The notes beneath the pieces were generated by a model. It saw nothing but the letters and a program-made list of their open reading frames with translations, did no database searches and was not told the DNA's origin. A DNA stretch of 64,000 nucleotides, from contig CANGNA010000007.1 in assembly GCA_947455215.1 (NCBI GenBank), forward strand, positions 29,097 through 93,096. Direction: 5' to 3'. Below, in pieces: positions 35,934-46,578 of this stretch; position 1 is the stretch's first letter; every line of letters begins with the position of its first letter. Both the position numbers and the translations under genes were made by a program. Source of the stretch: Chitinophagaceae bacterium (GTDB taxonomy: Bacteria > Bacteroidota > Bacteroidia > Chitinophagales > Chitinophagaceae).

Positions 35934-38345
35934 TCAATCCACTTTCATCCTCTTTTTCTCCTCCATATTGCTTTGCTTTTGCTGGCGCGATGGTGAGGTG
36001 CCAAAATTGTAGGTGAATGAAATGTTGAACATCTGCGTCAGGAAGCGGTAAGTGGCATCCGAGCGGTAACCGGGAATATTGTTGTGCTCATAGCGCCTGT
36101 TCTTATAGAAAGGATCCTGTAAATTAGCTTTGAACTGGATGTGGGTGCCTATGTTTTTAGATATGCCGCCCTCCAGGTAAATGTTCTCGCCGGTGGTGCC
36201 CATAATAGAGTTCACCTCCTGACCGCTGTAAAATAGGAATGCCTCTGTTTTCCAACCCTTACCCAATACTAGTTGGGCATACAGGCTGGCCTCGTAACCT
36301 ATACCCTCCTGCACCACATCCACAGAGCCCACCTTACCTTCATTCTTCGCATAGTAGATATTGAACGATGCATTGGCTGTCAACCGCTTGCTCAGTTCTC
36401 TGTTGTATGTTACCGACAGGTCTACCGATCTGTTGCTGGCCACGTTCCTATAGGTACTGTATACAGCTTTAGCTGCTGTATCTGCCAATACCACATCCGT
36501 TATCATATCGTCGGTTTTAAACAACGTAAGGCTGGTGATGAGCATATTCTTGTGGCTATGCTGCAACGATAATGTTTGCGTATACATCGGCGTCAGGTAA
36601 GGATTGCCCGTGGTGTAGGCATACTGGAACGAGTAATGCACAAAGGGGTTCAGTTGCTGGTAAGGAGGCCGGTCGAGGCGGCGGCCGTAATTCAGCTCGA
36701 ACTGGTTATTGGTGTCCAGCTTATAGTCAACAAACGCCGTAGGAAATAAAGATATATAGTGCCGCTCAAAGGTATTGCTGTGCACATATTGCTTACCTGC
36801 CGAATTGGTTTGCTCCGCTCTTAGCCCGGCATGAATGCTCCATTTATCGTCCAGGTCTTTGGCCGCTGATGCGTAGAGCGCATTGATATTCTCAGTATAT
36901 ACAAAACGGTTGGTACGCTGTGTGTCACTTACCCAGTTATTGTTTTGCAGCAAAGCGTATTGGGCATCGTTATCATTCTTTACCACACTGCTCTTGGCGC
37001 CTGATTCTATTTTCCAGCCGCTGGCTGTAGATAGCGTATGGTCGGCCTTCAGGCTGTATACGTTGATGTACGATGGCTGCCGGCTCTGCGATATGGTCGC
37101 ATCTACCTGGGCATGATGGTCATCTGTAATAATATTGGCAAAGTTCTGGTGCAGGTTGTTGCCATACACCAGCGCATCCGCATTAATATCTAATGTACTT
37201 TGCTTGCTGAATTTATAGGTGAGGTATGCATTGGCTGTAATGTCCTTCCGCACAAAACCATCAGGGTTAGCAATATCGCTGTAGGTAGTTGCGCCGGTGG
37301 TATAATCATATCTTTCAGAAAACACGTGGCTCTTTGATGCATTAGGGTGATAGGTCCCCCTGACACTGGCGCCTATTGATGTCTTATCGCTCAGATCATA
37401 ATCTGCAGCCAGCCTGAGCGTAGAAACAGAAAATACCTCTACCGGTGTGCTGTGAATGGCATTCATAGCCAGCAGGCCACCCGTCTGCGGATCGGAGAAG
37501 TACTGCTTTTGTACGAGGTCAGCAAATCCCCGGGCATGATGATCGGTAGCGCTGAGCATCAGGTTGAGCTTATTTTTCCTGTAGTTCAGCATCAGCGTGG
37601 TATACTCGTTAGCGTATATACCCTGCCCATAAGCCGCCGATACACTCCCGTTGAATCCCGCCTTTTTTATCTTCTTCAGCTTTATATTGATGATACCGAC
37701 ATTACCGGCAGCATCGTACCGGGCACCTGGCTGAGTGATCAGTTCCAGTTGGCCCAATTCTGCGGCGGTGAGCGTACGCAGGTAATCTGCCAGCTGTTCG
37801 CCACTTAAATAAGTAGGCCGGTCATTAATAAGCACCAACACCCCCTGTTTGCCATTCATGGAGATATTCCCCGACTGATCTACCGAAACACCCGGCAACC
37901 TGCGGAGCAACTCCAATGCATTGCTACCGGCAGCCGTAGAAGAGCTTTCTACGTTGACTATCGTTTTGCCAATACCCACTTCAATAAATGGTTTACGGGC
38001 AGTTATAGCCACCTCCTGCATAGTGGTGGTGGCGATCTTCAGGTCAATGTTGTGCACCATATTGTCGCCGCCTTTCAGGGTTAGCGGACGCAGGTAAGAC
38101 TCATACCCTATAGTGGTTACTGCCACCAGGTAATTGCCGGCAGCTATGTTGGCAATAGCATATTTGCCGGAATCATTGGCCAGCTCCACCTTCACCAAAG
38201 ATGAATCAGCAGCTTTGAGCAGCGACACTGTGGCCTGCGATACGGGCCGACCGTTTTGAGCAACAGTGCCACTTACTGCGGCAGTTTGCCCGAAAACAAC
38301 GTGGGTCCAAAAACTCAGGAATGATAAAATAGATAGCTTATGCAT
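35934..38345 (-). CDS. TonB-dependent-receptor-like outer membrane protein with carboxypeptidase-regulatory N-terminal domain
   Basis: 803 residues. Signal peptide to about residue 20 (WTHVVFGQ). Residues 22-105 are a carboxypeptidase-regulatory-like domain (VSGTVAQNGRPVSQATVSLL). Residues 120-215 are a plug domain (LELLRRLPGVSVDQSGNISM and VLINDRPTYLSGEQLADYLR). Residues 220-790 are a 22-strand-type barrel of the OMP_b-brl_3 class with YGRRLDRPPYQQLNPFVHYS. No clear TonB box is visible. It is probably a transporter or assembly barrel in the outer membrane. No SusD partner is next to it, so it is not a classic glycan-utilisation pair. A candidate -7 element lies 11 bp upstream. Confidence 0.9.
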   Translation of the reverse strand: MHKLSILSFLSFWTHVVFGQTAAVSGTVAQNGRPVSQATVSLLKAADSSLVKVELANDSGKYAIANIAAGNYLVAVTTIGYESYLRPLTLKGGDNMVHNIDLKIATTTMQEVAITARKPFIEVGIGKTIVNVESSSTAAGSNALELLRRLPGVSVDQSGNISMNGKQGVLVLINDRPTYLSGEQLADYLRTLTAAELGQLELITQPGARYDAAGNVGIINIKLKKIKKAGFNGSVSAAYGQGIYANEYTTLMLNYRKNKLNLMLSATDHHARGFADLVQKQYFSDPQTGGLLAMNAIHSTPVEVFSVSTLRLAADYDLSDKTSIGASVRGTYHPNASKSHVFSERYDYTTGATTYSDIANPDGFVRKDITANAYLTYKFSKQSTLDINADALVYGNNLHQNFANIITDDHHAQVDATISQSRQPSYINVYSLKADHTLSTASGWKIESGAKSSVVKNDNDAQYALLQNNNWVSDTQRTNRFVYTENINALYASAAKDLDDKWSIHAGLRAEQTNSAGKQYVHSNTFERHYISLFPTAFVDYKLDTNNQFELNYGRRLDRPPYQQLNPFVHYSFQYAYTTGNPYLTPMYTQTLSLQHSHKNMLITSLTLFKTDDMITDVVLADTAAKAVYSTYRNVASNRSVDLSVTYNRELSKRLTANASFNIYYAKNEGKVGSVDVVQEGIGYEASLYAQLVLGKGWKTEAFLFYSGQEVNSIMGTTGENIYLEGGISKNIGTHIQFKANLQDPFYKNRRYEHNNIPGYRSDATYRFLTQMFNISFTYNFGTSPSRQQKQSNMEEKKRMKVD

Positions 38346-38355
38346 AGACAGGCCA

Positions 38356-38363
38356 CAAAACTA
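38356..38363 (-). promoter_or_regulatory. Candidate -7 element TAGTTTTG for the TonB-linked barrel
   Basis: A TAnnTTTG match on the minus strand 11 bp before the ATG, which would give a very short leader. Confidence 0.4.
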
Positions 38364-38415
38364 CTCTGTTGGTAAGCCCGTCATAGATATTTAACCATAA
38401 TTAACCGCAAAAAGG

Positions 38416-38448
38416 CGTGGGGCCCCTGAAAACAGGAACCCCACTTCA
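38416..38448. other. GC-rich hairpin in the gap before the TonB-linked barrel
   Basis: GTGGGGCCCCTG and CAGGAACCCCAC form a strong stem with an AAAA loop. It lies within the 283-bp gap between two minus-strand genes, upstream of the candidate promoter. It could be a secondary terminator for the preceding giant gene. Confidence 0.5.
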
Positions 38449-38576
38449 CACATACCACTTGGTATTTCTTAAGTTATTATTAAGCAGATGAAAAAAACCA
38501 ACTGACACGAATGTGCGCAACCATTTGTGCAAAACCTGAAAAGCGACAAAAAATAAGGGTTACCCCTACCATACAA

Positions 38577-38612
38577 ATTAAAACGGCTATACATATGTAT
38601 AGCCGTTTTAAT
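38577..38612 (-). terminator. Perfect 36-bp palindromic terminator
   Basis: ATTAAAACGGCTATACAT and its exact reverse complement are adjacent, centred between 38594 and 38595, 17 bp after the stop of the 2595-residue adhesin. Symmetry and terminal T/A runs fit an intrinsic terminator. Confidence 0.8.
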
Positions 38613-38628
38613 GATATTTGATGAAATA

Positions 38629-41600
38629 TTATTCCTTCACCACTTTCGCGCTACCAGCTTTTACGCCGTTGTGGTAGCACGATATGATGTAAACACCAGA
38701 TGCCAGGTCATTCACGTTCAGTATAGCATGGTTGTTCTCCAGCTCGCTGATATTGATCACCTTGCCTGTCATATCCGTCAGCTCTACCCTGTTATTACCT
38801 CCAGCCAATCCATCTACCGATACGGCTACATTGTTGGTAGCCGGGTTGGGATATACATTGATAGATATTGTGGCCCCAGTATTCACATTGGCCACACCTG
38901 TAGGCGCATTGTAGTATATCTTAGACAAGCAACCACCCTTGTTCACCATTACCCAGTATTTCTTTCCTGCAAAATCAGGCGATGGCAGATACAGGTTCTG
39001 GTCTACCTGGCCGGTATAGATCACAGAGTCCAGCGTCGCCGCATCATCATAACCCCACTGGTAGTTATCTACTGTATTGTCGGTATAGAAGAAATGGTCG
39101 TGGATGTAATATATCTCTGCGTTATTGGCTATTGCACTGCCCACATTTACCTGGAAGGTATCTTTAGCAGTACAACTAAATCCTGTAGCATTGGCGGTCA
39201 GCACTACTGTTACATCACCCGCCGTAGGGAAGCTGATGATCGCATTCTGGTGGCCCGCACCCTGCGCCAGTACTGTAGCGCCATCGGCCGTCCAGGTATA
39301 CTGTACGGTGTCTGGCTGTGTGGTAGCAGCACCAAAGTTCATATTCATGGTCTGGCTGCACACATTAGCCGGCGATGTAACAGTTATCACAGGTGCCTGT
39401 GGCGTAGGATCCACCGTTACCACAACATTCTGCTGGTTGCTGCAACCATTGGCTGTGAGTGTATAATGATAGGTAGCCGTTTTAGCTGCCATTGTAGTAT
39501 TGTACAACGTCTCCCCTACACTGCCGCTACCGCTGCCTGCTGCATTGCTGATGCCGGCTGCTGCTGCACGCGTCCAGGCATAGCTTACGCCGGTTGTGGC
39601 GCTCGCGGGCACATAGGTATATGGGGCACCGCTGCATACAGTACCCGTTTGCGATGTAGTGAACTTAGGCGTAGGGTTGACGGTATAGGTAAAGTTGCGC
39701 GAAGCACCTGTACAACCATTAGCCGTAGGGGTTACCGTTACTGTTCCCGATATTGGTGCAACGGTAGTGTTGGTTGCCGCAAAAGACAGGATGTTCCCTG
39801 TACCATTGGCCACAAGACCGATAGCCGTATTGGTATTTACCCAGTTATTGGTAGTACCTGCTACCGCACCCGTAAAGGTCACATCCGTTGTTGCTGCACC
39901 ATTACACAATACCTGGTTGCTTACAGCATCTACCGTTGGTGTGGGCTTTACTACAATATTGAAGGTTTGTGTAGCACCCTCGCATGCGCCAATAGACGGC
40001 AATACAACAATGGTTGCAGTATCGAACACATTACCTGCATTTACTGCCGGGAAGGCAGCTATGTCGCCGGTGCCTGTTGCTGCAAGGCCTATCGCAGCAT
40101 TACTATTGGTCCAGCTATATACAGTTCCCGGCACTGTACCGCCAAAATTGATCACAGCAGTAGTATCGGTATTACATAACAACTGACTACCCACAGCAAA
40201 TACAACCGGAGTGGGTGTTACCGTGTAAGTAAAGGTATCTGTAGTACCAACACATTCATTAGCTGTTGGTGTTACCACTATCGTAGATACCAGCGTAGCG
40301 GTACCACTGTTATTTGCCGGGAACGATGGGATACCGGTAGTAGAACCAAACAACGCCAGCCCGATCAGTGAATTGGTATTTGTCCAGCTGTATTCAGAAC
40401 CTGCTACTGAGCTACCAAAGGTAATGGCCGTAGTATTAAAACCGTTACAAAGCGACTGATCAGCTATCGGCGTCATATGCGGCGTAGGATATACAGTATA
40501 TATCATCGTTACATCAGGCCCTGTGCAGCCATTTGCTGCAGGTGTAACAGTAACCGTAGCGGTTGTAGTGGCAGAACCGCTATTTACCGCAGCAAAAGAG
40601 GCTACGTTACCCGTACCGGTTGATGCCAGGCCAATGCTGTTGTCGCTATTGCTCCACGTGTAAGCAGTACCGGTTGTAGTGCTGTTGAAGGCAACAGGCA
40701 GTGTAGCTGCACCATTGCAACGATCCTGTCCGGTCAGCGCGTCAGCTACTGGTGTTGGGTTTACTGTTATAGTAAATGTATCTCTTGTACCAACACATCC
40801 ATTGGCAGCAGGCAGCACAGTAACTGTAGCAGTAACAGGTTCTACACCACTGTTTACAGCTGTGAACGAGGCTATATCAGTGGTATTGGTAGCATCAAGT
40901 CCTATTGACGTGTTGCTGTTATTCCAGTTGAATACGGTACCGCTAACCGAACCTGTAAAGTTTATTGCAGGTTGCACCAGCCCGTTACAAACGGCCATAT
41001 CCACAGTAGCGTTAACCGTTGGCGTAGGATATACCGTAATGGTCAAGGTATCTGCCGAACCTGTACAACCATTATTGGTTGGTGTAACAACCACAGAAGC
41101 TGTATGCGTGAAGTTGTTGGCATTAACTCCGTCAAATTCGAATATATCACCCACACCAGAGCCTGCAACACCTATAGACGCATCACTATTGATCCAATTG
41201 TAAGCAGTTCCAGTCATATTACCTGTAAATGCCACACCATCAAAAGCATCGCCGTTACAGCCCGCAAGGTCAGCGTTAGCATTCACGGTCGGAGTAGGCT
41301 TTACCGCTATCGTAAAGTTCACAGGCGTGCCAATACACTCACCACTCTTAGGGGTAACAGTAATTGTTCCCGTCTTTATAGTGTTGGTAGCATTGACTGC
41401 GGTAAACGCGGCAATATTGCCGCTGCCGCTGGTAGCCAGACCTATGCTTGTATTACTATTGCTCCAGGTATAAGTTACCGCTGTGCCGGTAAATGTAACG
41501 GCATCGGTAGTGCTGTTGTTACATATCACCTGGCTGGCAACATCGTTAATAACCGGTATATCGAAGGTATTGATGGTCACACTGCCGGTAACACTGTTAT

Positions 41601-44600
41601 TGCAAACACCGTTAGACACATCGGTCAATGCATAAACGGTAGTTCCGGTGATGTTGCCGGTATTCAGTACGGCCTCGCCAAGGCTGTTCAACTCTGCATG
41701 CTGTACAGTGCCGCCATTTACGGTGTACCCGACTATCACATTAGGATCCGATGAGATCGTAACAGTAGTACCTGTACCATTGCAAATTGTTGTTGCCCCG
41801 GAAATAGTAGCTGTAAACAGGGCAGGTTCCGTTACTACAGTGTTTGCTGTAGCAGTACAACCATTATCATCTGTAACAGTTACAGTCTGGCTCCCGGCTG
41901 TAAGGCCGGTGGCCACCGTTCCAGAGGTTCCTGCAGGGCTCCAGCTGTAATCATACGTTGGTACGCCACCGGTAGCAGACGCCTGCAAAAGGCCATTGCT
42001 GCCACCATGGCAGGTTACATTGGTTTGTGATGTGATAGATACATTCAGTGCGGCCGGCTCGGTAATAGTGATCACCTTGCTGGCTTCACAACCATTATCA
42101 TCTGTTACAGTAGCAGTGTAAATGCCCGCAGTTAACCCCGCTGCTGAAGTTGCGCTGCTTACAGACGGCACCCAACTATAGTTGAACGGAGTCTGACCAC
42201 CGGTAACCGAGATGGCAGCATCCCCTGTATTGCCACCTGCACAGCTTACATTATGCTGGGCTGTAACAGCAACAGAATATACGCCGGGCTGTGTGATAGT
42301 AGCCGTTTGTGTGCGTGAACAAGAATTGGTATCAGAAATAGTACATGTATAGGTACCTGCTGCCAGGCCGGTAGCCGTAGCCAAAGTTCCGCCCGTCGGT
42401 GCCCATGAGTAACTGAGCGCACCTGCACCACCACTTGCCGATACTGCTATAGCACCAGTAGCAGCTCCGTAGCAAACAACATTTGTCTGATCGCTTACAG
42501 AAGCTGTAATGGCCGATGGCTGAGTAACCGTCGTTGCCCTTTGTGTCTGGCAACCAAAGGCATCTTGTACAGTAACAGTATAAACCCGTGCCGTAAGGCC
42601 TGAGGCGCTGGCAAGGCTGCCGCCCACCGGCGACCATGAATAGGTATAAGGAGGAAGGCCGCCCCCTACTGTTGCGGTAGCACGGCCATTGCTGCCACCG
42701 TTGCAGGATACAGGAACGGTGGTAATGGTCGCGTTAGGAGAAGACATAATGAACCTAACTACATCACTATTGCCTGCGCCGCAGGTGCCGGTAAGCACAC
42801 AACGTACAAATGCACCGGATATAGTGCTTCCCACAGGTGGTGGCACCGTAAACGTAGAACTGGTGGCAAAGCCTACATCAGAGAAGTTGACACCGTCGCC
42901 ACCAACCTGCCACTGGTAAGAAAGTACCGGCTCTCCCGCCGCAACAGTAAATATGCCTGTACCACCGCCACAAACTGTATCGCTAACCGGCTGCGTAGTT
43001 ATAGCCGGGCCACCCTTTACAGTAACGCGTATCTTTTGTGTTGCCGTAGCAATACCGTCGCTCACCTGGATAGTGAACGAATCTGCGCCACTGTAGCCGG
43101 TTGTCGGCTGGTAAGTAATGGTTCCGCCGGGAGCAATATCAGATCCGCCGGTCGATGCCGTTGCACCCGTAACCGTTACTGTACCATGAGCAGCAGCATT
43201 GCTTACCGTCCAGGTCAAATTCTGTTCTTCATCCGCATCAGCCACGTGCAACAGAGACTTAACATCCATTGCAGTTGCATTCTGGCATAAGGAGATGGAC
43301 TGAGGAGAAGACAGGGTGAAAGATGGTGTGATATTGTTGCTTAATACAGCTATACGAACTATTTGCGTGTCGCCGGTACATCCGTCGCTATTTCTGCACA
43401 CTATTTTGGCAGCATAAGTATCTACCGCTACTGTAGTAGGAATCGAAAGTGCTATGCTGTCAATTCCCAACGAGGTATAATCCATATCAGAAAAGCCCGC
43501 TGAATGTGCAGAAGCACTCCACGTTACAGAGTATTGAGTGGGGCCAAAAACAGGAGTGTTATAATGAATATAGGCATTGGGACTACCGCTGTAGACGGTT
43601 GACAATAGCGATGCGTTGATAGTAGGCTTTTGTGGTGTTAATTGTAGCATCGCCAATCTGTTACCATTCGTACCATCTCTGTAAACAGCGAAAGGATAAT
43701 CATATTTTCCAATTGCCAGAGCGGCACGCGGAGCCGTTCCTCCGGATATTCCCTGAGACAAAACATAGCTCCATGTGCCGCCATTAAGCGTCATCACTGT
43801 CAATTTATTTGATGCGGCAAAATCAGTAAACGATGTATATATCTGGTTTTGCTTATTGATGGCGATTTTAACCCAACTACACAAACCTGCTGAAAAATTA
43901 GCATTACCCGCAAGAGCAATAGTTGACCCATCAAATTTGTACACATTTGCCTTATTTGAAGCGTTACTGGTTATATATAAATTACCACTGGTATCTGCCG
44001 CCATATCGAAAACAGACGTCATAGCGCTGTTAGATGCAACCAGTACCCAGTCAGTTCCATTATACATCTTCACCTTTGTAGAATAGGCAACATATAAATG
44101 GTTATTCTTATCAAAAGCGATCGGAGTTGTTGCATTTGATATATTATCACCAAATCCGGATGTGCCGAGCAACACCCAGTTTGTTCCATCAAATTTCTCT
44201 ACTCTCACTGAAAAATCAGCAGACCCATCGTTGAAACATACGTAGGGTACTCCTGCTGTATCTGTTCGAATATTTAAAAATCCCAACGCATTACCAATGG
44301 GATTTGGATATACCACTGAAGAACCTACAGTACTCCAGGAAGTGCCATCAAATTTTTTTACCGAAATAGCATCATTATAGGCATCATCGTGATAAGCTAC
44401 ATATATATTGCCATACTTATCTGTCGTCATATCCATCCACAAAAATGACGATTCAGAGAAGCCCCTTGCCCCAACAAACTGCCAGCCGTTGGTATCGAGC
44501 CTGGCCACACTTATCTTATGACCAGCGCCAGTGTCCGTGAAGGCAACGTACTGAGTACCATCTGCTGCGGTTGTGGATGTGTATAGTCCACTGTTACGCC

Positions 44601-46416
44601 CTTTCTCACCTAAATTGTGATCCTGCCATTCTTTACATGGCGGAGCAGGCGGTAATGCATTCGTAGTAAATGAATCTACAGCACCCAGAAAAGTTCCGGC
44701 AGATGTGGTTATATAAGGACGTATATAGTACTTCGTACTAGCGCTAAGGCCCGTAAGTGTCTGGCTGAAACCGGTTGTACCACTGCCCATAGCTACTACT
44801 GTAGATGACATGTCAGGAACGCCGCTAGTTGTATATACAATACCCTTTGCAGTAACACTGTTGCCTCCATCGTTCATCACCTGGCCACCAATAGTGGCAG
44901 TTGTTGTGGTGAGACCGCTTGTTGCTGTAGTTGTAACTAACGGCATATCAGCAAAAACATGTAAGTGCGACCTATGGTACGCCACCGGCAATGTAATACT
45001 GCCGAAATTCAATGTGCCATTACTCCCATATCCAACCACTAAAAATTTCCCTTGGTCGTCAACAGTTACTGCATTTAAATTATCACTTGAATTAACCCCA
45101 TCGTCAATTTGGTCATGCCACTTCAGATCGCCATTATAAGCGTCAAAGCTGGCCAATACCATGTTAGTGCCGGTAGCAGATGTATAACTATCACCACCGA
45201 TGCTTATGGTTGCCCAGAATCCCCCGGCTGTATAGATTTGTCCATGACCATCGGAACAAAGCCCTCCGAAATAACTATCTCTATATCCTTTTAACGGAGT
45301 ACCCGAAGTAGCAAACGATTGTGCCCATACATAGTTGTGTGTCGCCGGTGAATACCTGGCTACCATCAGCAGTCCGCTGGGGGTGCTACCAGCGCTCAGT
45401 GCAGACAGGCCCGGCAATGCAAGTGCCCCGGAATAGCTGGCACTTACCATTATATCTTTGGTTGCAGGGTCATAACATCCTCCCCAAATGATAGCGCCAT
45501 TATCTGTCACACCGGTAGCTGTTACATTATCTATATTGCCGGTCGATGGGTCCATCTCTACAATTACAGCATTATCATACTTTTTCAACGGCACAGAAAA
45601 GCTACCATAATTACCTGTCTCATCTGCAGAACAGTTAGTTGAACCTAAAGCATACACCTTGCCCGTAGATGGTGCATATACCATTCCGCCCGCCGAACCT
45701 TCGCTATTGCCAGCCGAATTACCATAGTGTGTTGCCCATGCCACACTTCCATCAGATTTGTTGACCTTTGCAGAAAACGCCTCGGCATATGAAGGCGAGG
45801 TTAGCGAAATTGAACCGATCGTAGTAGCATTTGAAAAATAGCCGCTGATATAAATATCCCCGACATCATCTAAACAAATGCCAAATGGAAAATCGGCGTT
45901 GGTGCCACCAAATTTTTTAGCCCACACAATGCTGCCATCCGAGGCCTGTATCTTGGCTAAAAACAGGTCGTAAGTACCTGATCCGCCGGCTGTAAGATTA
46001 GTACTACCGAACGTGGCCGTTCCCACAAATGCTCCGTAAATATAAATATAGGTGCCGTCAGTACATATACAATTGACTGCAATCGCATTTACATTATTTG
46101 AATTCGCCACCTTCACGGCGTACTGAAAATTACCCGATGCATCATACTTACTTAAAAATGTGTTACAGATGACCAACGAGGTAGCATTGCCGGTAACAAG
46201 GTTGGAGACACCAGCACCGGGGTCAAAATCAACTGTACCCGAAAACCAGCCGGTAACATATTTGTTCCCGGATGCGTCATGACACGTAGCCGCACTTGAA
46301 TTTTGGTTGGTGGATGCTCCCGAATTAAAACTGTAGGCATTCGTCCAGGTTTGTGCACGAACAGTAACAGATAGAATTAGCACCAATAATGTTAATAGCC
46401 GCTTTTGCATAAACAA
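38629..46416 (-). CDS. Giant T9SS adhesin-like protein 1 (propellers, FN3-like, cadherin-like, SprB and PKD-like repeats)
   Basis: 2595 residues. Signal peptide to residue 21 (LLTLLVLILSVTVRAQ). Residues 22-490: SBBP-like beta-propeller repeats (CTDGTYIYIYGAFVGTATFG). 490-580: FN3-like. 592-925: second propeller. 1025-1135: cadherin-like Ig with ITYQPTTGYSGADSFTIQVS. 1137-1222: Ig. 1224-1528: four SprB-type repeats. 1619-2248: seven PKD-like repeats with WxNSNxSIGLA. 2249-2337: a WTRAAAAGISN-type repeat. 2339-2433: Ig-like. 2430-2508: YQWGYDDAATLD unit. 2522-2595: T9SS type A sorting domain. Expected on the cell surface or in the matrix. The end of the gene is nearly identical to the two genes upstream. 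ATG 46410 is an alternative start. Confidence 0.93.
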   Translation of the reverse strand: MFMQKRLLTLLVLILSVTVRAQTWTNAYSFNSGASTNQNSSAATCHDASGNKYVTGWFSGTVDFDPGAGVSNLVTGNATSLVICNTFLSKYDASGNFQYAVKVANSNNVNAIAVNCICTDGTYIYIYGAFVGTATFGSTNLTAGGSGTYDLFLAKIQASDGSIVWAKKFGGTNADFPFGICLDDVGDIYISGYFSNATTIGSISLTSPSYAEAFSAKVNKSDGSVAWATHYGNSAGNSEGSAGGMVYAPSTGKVYALGSTNCSADETGNYGSFSVPLKKYDNAVIVEMDPSTGNIDNVTATGVTDNGAIIWGGCYDPATKDIMVSASYSGALALPGLSALSAGSTPSGLLMVARYSPATHNYVWAQSFATSGTPLKGYRDSYFGGLCSDGHGQIYTAGGFWATISIGGDSYTSATGTNMVLASFDAYNGDLKWHDQIDDGVNSSDNLNAVTVDDQGKFLVVGYGSNGTLNFGSITLPVAYHRSHLHVFADMPLVTTTATSGLTTTTATIGGQVMNDGGNSVTAKGIVYTTSGVPDMSSTVVAMGSGTTGFSQTLTGLSASTKYYIRPYITTSAGTFLGAVDSFTTNALPPAPPCKEWQDHNLGEKGRNSGLYTSTTAADGTQYVAFTDTGAGHKISVARLDTNGWQFVGARGFSESSFLWMDMTTDKYGNIYVAYHDDAYNDAISVKKFDGTSWSTVGSSVVYPNPIGNALGFLNIRTDTAGVPYVCFNDGSADFSVRVEKFDGTNWVLLGTSGFGDNISNATTPIAFDKNNHLYVAYSTKVKMYNGTDWVLVASNSAMTSVFDMAADTSGNLYITSNASNKANVYKFDGSTIALAGNANFSAGLCSWVKIAINKQNQIYTSFTDFAASNKLTVMTLNGGTWSYVLSQGISGGTAPRAALAIGKYDYPFAVYRDGTNGNRLAMLQLTPQKPTINASLLSTVYSGSPNAYIHYNTPVFGPTQYSVTWSASAHSAGFSDMDYTSLGIDSIALSIPTTVAVDTYAAKIVCRNSDGCTGDTQIVRIAVLSNNITPSFTLSSPQSISLCQNATAMDVKSLLHVADADEEQNLTWTVSNAAAHGTVTVTGATASTGGSDIAPGGTITYQPTTGYSGADSFTIQVSDGIATATQKIRVTVKGGPAITTQPVSDTVCGGGTGIFTVAAGEPVLSYQWQVGGDGVNFSDVGFATSSTFTVPPPVGSTISGAFVRCVLTGTCGAGNSDVVRFIMSSPNATITTVPVSCNGGSNGRATATVGGGLPPYTYSWSPVGGSLASASGLTARVYTVTVQDAFGCQTQRATTVTQPSAITASVSDQTNVVCYGAATGAIAVSASGGAGALSYSWAPTGGTLATATGLAAGTYTCTISDTNSCSRTQTATITQPGVYSVAVTAQHNVSCAGGNTGDAAISVTGGQTPFNYSWVPSVSSATSAAGLTAGIYTATVTDDNGCEASKVITITEPAALNVSITSQTNVTCHGGSNGLLQASATGGVPTYDYSWSPAGTSGTVATGLTAGSQTVTVTDDNGCTATANTVVTEPALFTATISGATTICNGTGTTVTISSDPNVIVGYTVNGGTVQHAELNSLGEAVLNTGNITGTTVYALTDVSNGVCNNSVTGSVTINTFDIPVINDVASQVICNNSTTDAVTFTGTAVTYTWSNSNTSIGLATSGSGNIAAFTAVNATNTIKTGTITVTPKSGECIGTPVNFTIAVKPTPTVNANADLAGCNGDAFDGVAFTGNMTGTAYNWINSDASIGVAGSGVGDIFEFDGVNANNFTHTASVVVTPTNNGCTGSADTLTITVYPTPTVNATVDMAVCNGLVQPAINFTGSVSGTVFNWNNSNTSIGLDATNTTDIASFTAVNSGVEPVTATVTVLPAANGCVGTRDTFTITVNPTPVADALTGQDRCNGAATLPVAFNSTTTGTAYTWSNSDNSIGLASTGTGNVASFAAVNSGSATTTATVTVTPAANGCTGPDVTMIYTVYPTPHMTPIADQSLCNGFNTTAITFGSSVAGSEYSWTNTNSLIGLALFGSTTGIPSFPANNSGTATLVSTIVVTPTANECVGTTDTFTYTVTPTPVVFAVGSQLLCNTDTTAVINFGGTVPGTVYSWTNSNAAIGLAATGTGDIAAFPAVNAGNVFDTATIVVLPSIGACEGATQTFNIVVKPTPTVDAVSNQVLCNGAATTDVTFTGAVAGTTNNWVNTNTAIGLVANGTGNILSFAATNTTVAPISGTVTVTPTANGCTGASRNFTYTVNPTPKFTTSQTGTVCSGAPYTYVPASATTGVSYAWTRAAAAGISNAAGSGSGSVGETLYNTTMAAKTATYHYTLTANGCSNQQNVVVTVDPTPQAPVITVTSPANVCSQTMNMNFGAATTQPDTVQYTWTADGATVLAQGAGHQNAIISFPTAGDVTVVLTANATGFSCTAKDTFQVNVGSAIANNAEIYYIHDHFFYTDNTVDNYQWGYDDAATLDSVIYTGQVDQNLYLPSPDFAGKKYWVMVNKGGCLSKIYYNAPTGVANVNTGATISINVYPNPATNNVAVSVDGLAGGNNRVELTDMTGKVINISELENNHAILNVNDLASGVYIISCYHNGVKAGSAKVVKE
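38899..40195. repeat. Long near-identical block shared with the neighbouring adhesin (copy 1)
   Basis: Collinear with 46849-48145 at a constant offset of 7,950 bp and with few substitutions. It encodes two PKD-like units, the WTRA unit, the Ig-like unit and the YQWGYDD unit. The leftmost 750 bp also match 50814-51576. Confidence 0.85.
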
Positions 46417-46475
46417 TCGTTTTGAGTGATTGCCCCAAATGTGCTACTAAATCTGGTAGTTCTTCCAAAACCGGC

Positions 46476-46520
46476 TTAAAATACGGACTCCCCCTACCCA
46501 ATGGTTTGTTAACAGGACAT
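46476..46520 (-). promoter_or_regulatory. 45-bp conserved upstream box, copy 1
   Basis: On the minus strand it reads ATGTCCTGTTAACAAACCAT, then TGGGTAGGGGGAGTCCGTAT and TTTAA. It is 60 bp upstream of the adhesin 1 ATG and matches 43 of 45 bases upstream of adhesin 2 (50434-50478). No TAnnTTTG element was recognised here, so it may hold a promoter or an activator site. Confidence 0.6.
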
Positions 46521-46531
46521 TACATATAAAC

Positions 46532-46563
46532 AAAAGGCACCCACTAATGTGAGTGCCTTTTAT
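46532..46563 (-). terminator. Terminator of adhesin 2
   Basis: AAAAGGCAC / GTGCCTTTT stem, with T-run on the minus strand, 16 bp after the stop of the 1262-residue gene. Confidence 0.8.
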
Positions 46564-46578
46564 AGAAAATTTAGTCAA

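Noticed and set aside
35934..38345. SusC/SusD-type glycan-uptake locus
   Set aside because: No SusD-like lipoprotein or glycoside hydrolase is adjacent and the receptor is of the shorter OMP_b-brl_3 class.
38611..40179. Long open frame (522 codons) on the plus strand opposite adhesin 1, and similar ones at 47044-48276 and 59073-60197
   Set aside because: They are antisense shadows of repeat-coding DNA with biased codons, have Cys/Arg/Tyr-rich nonsense composition and no start context.
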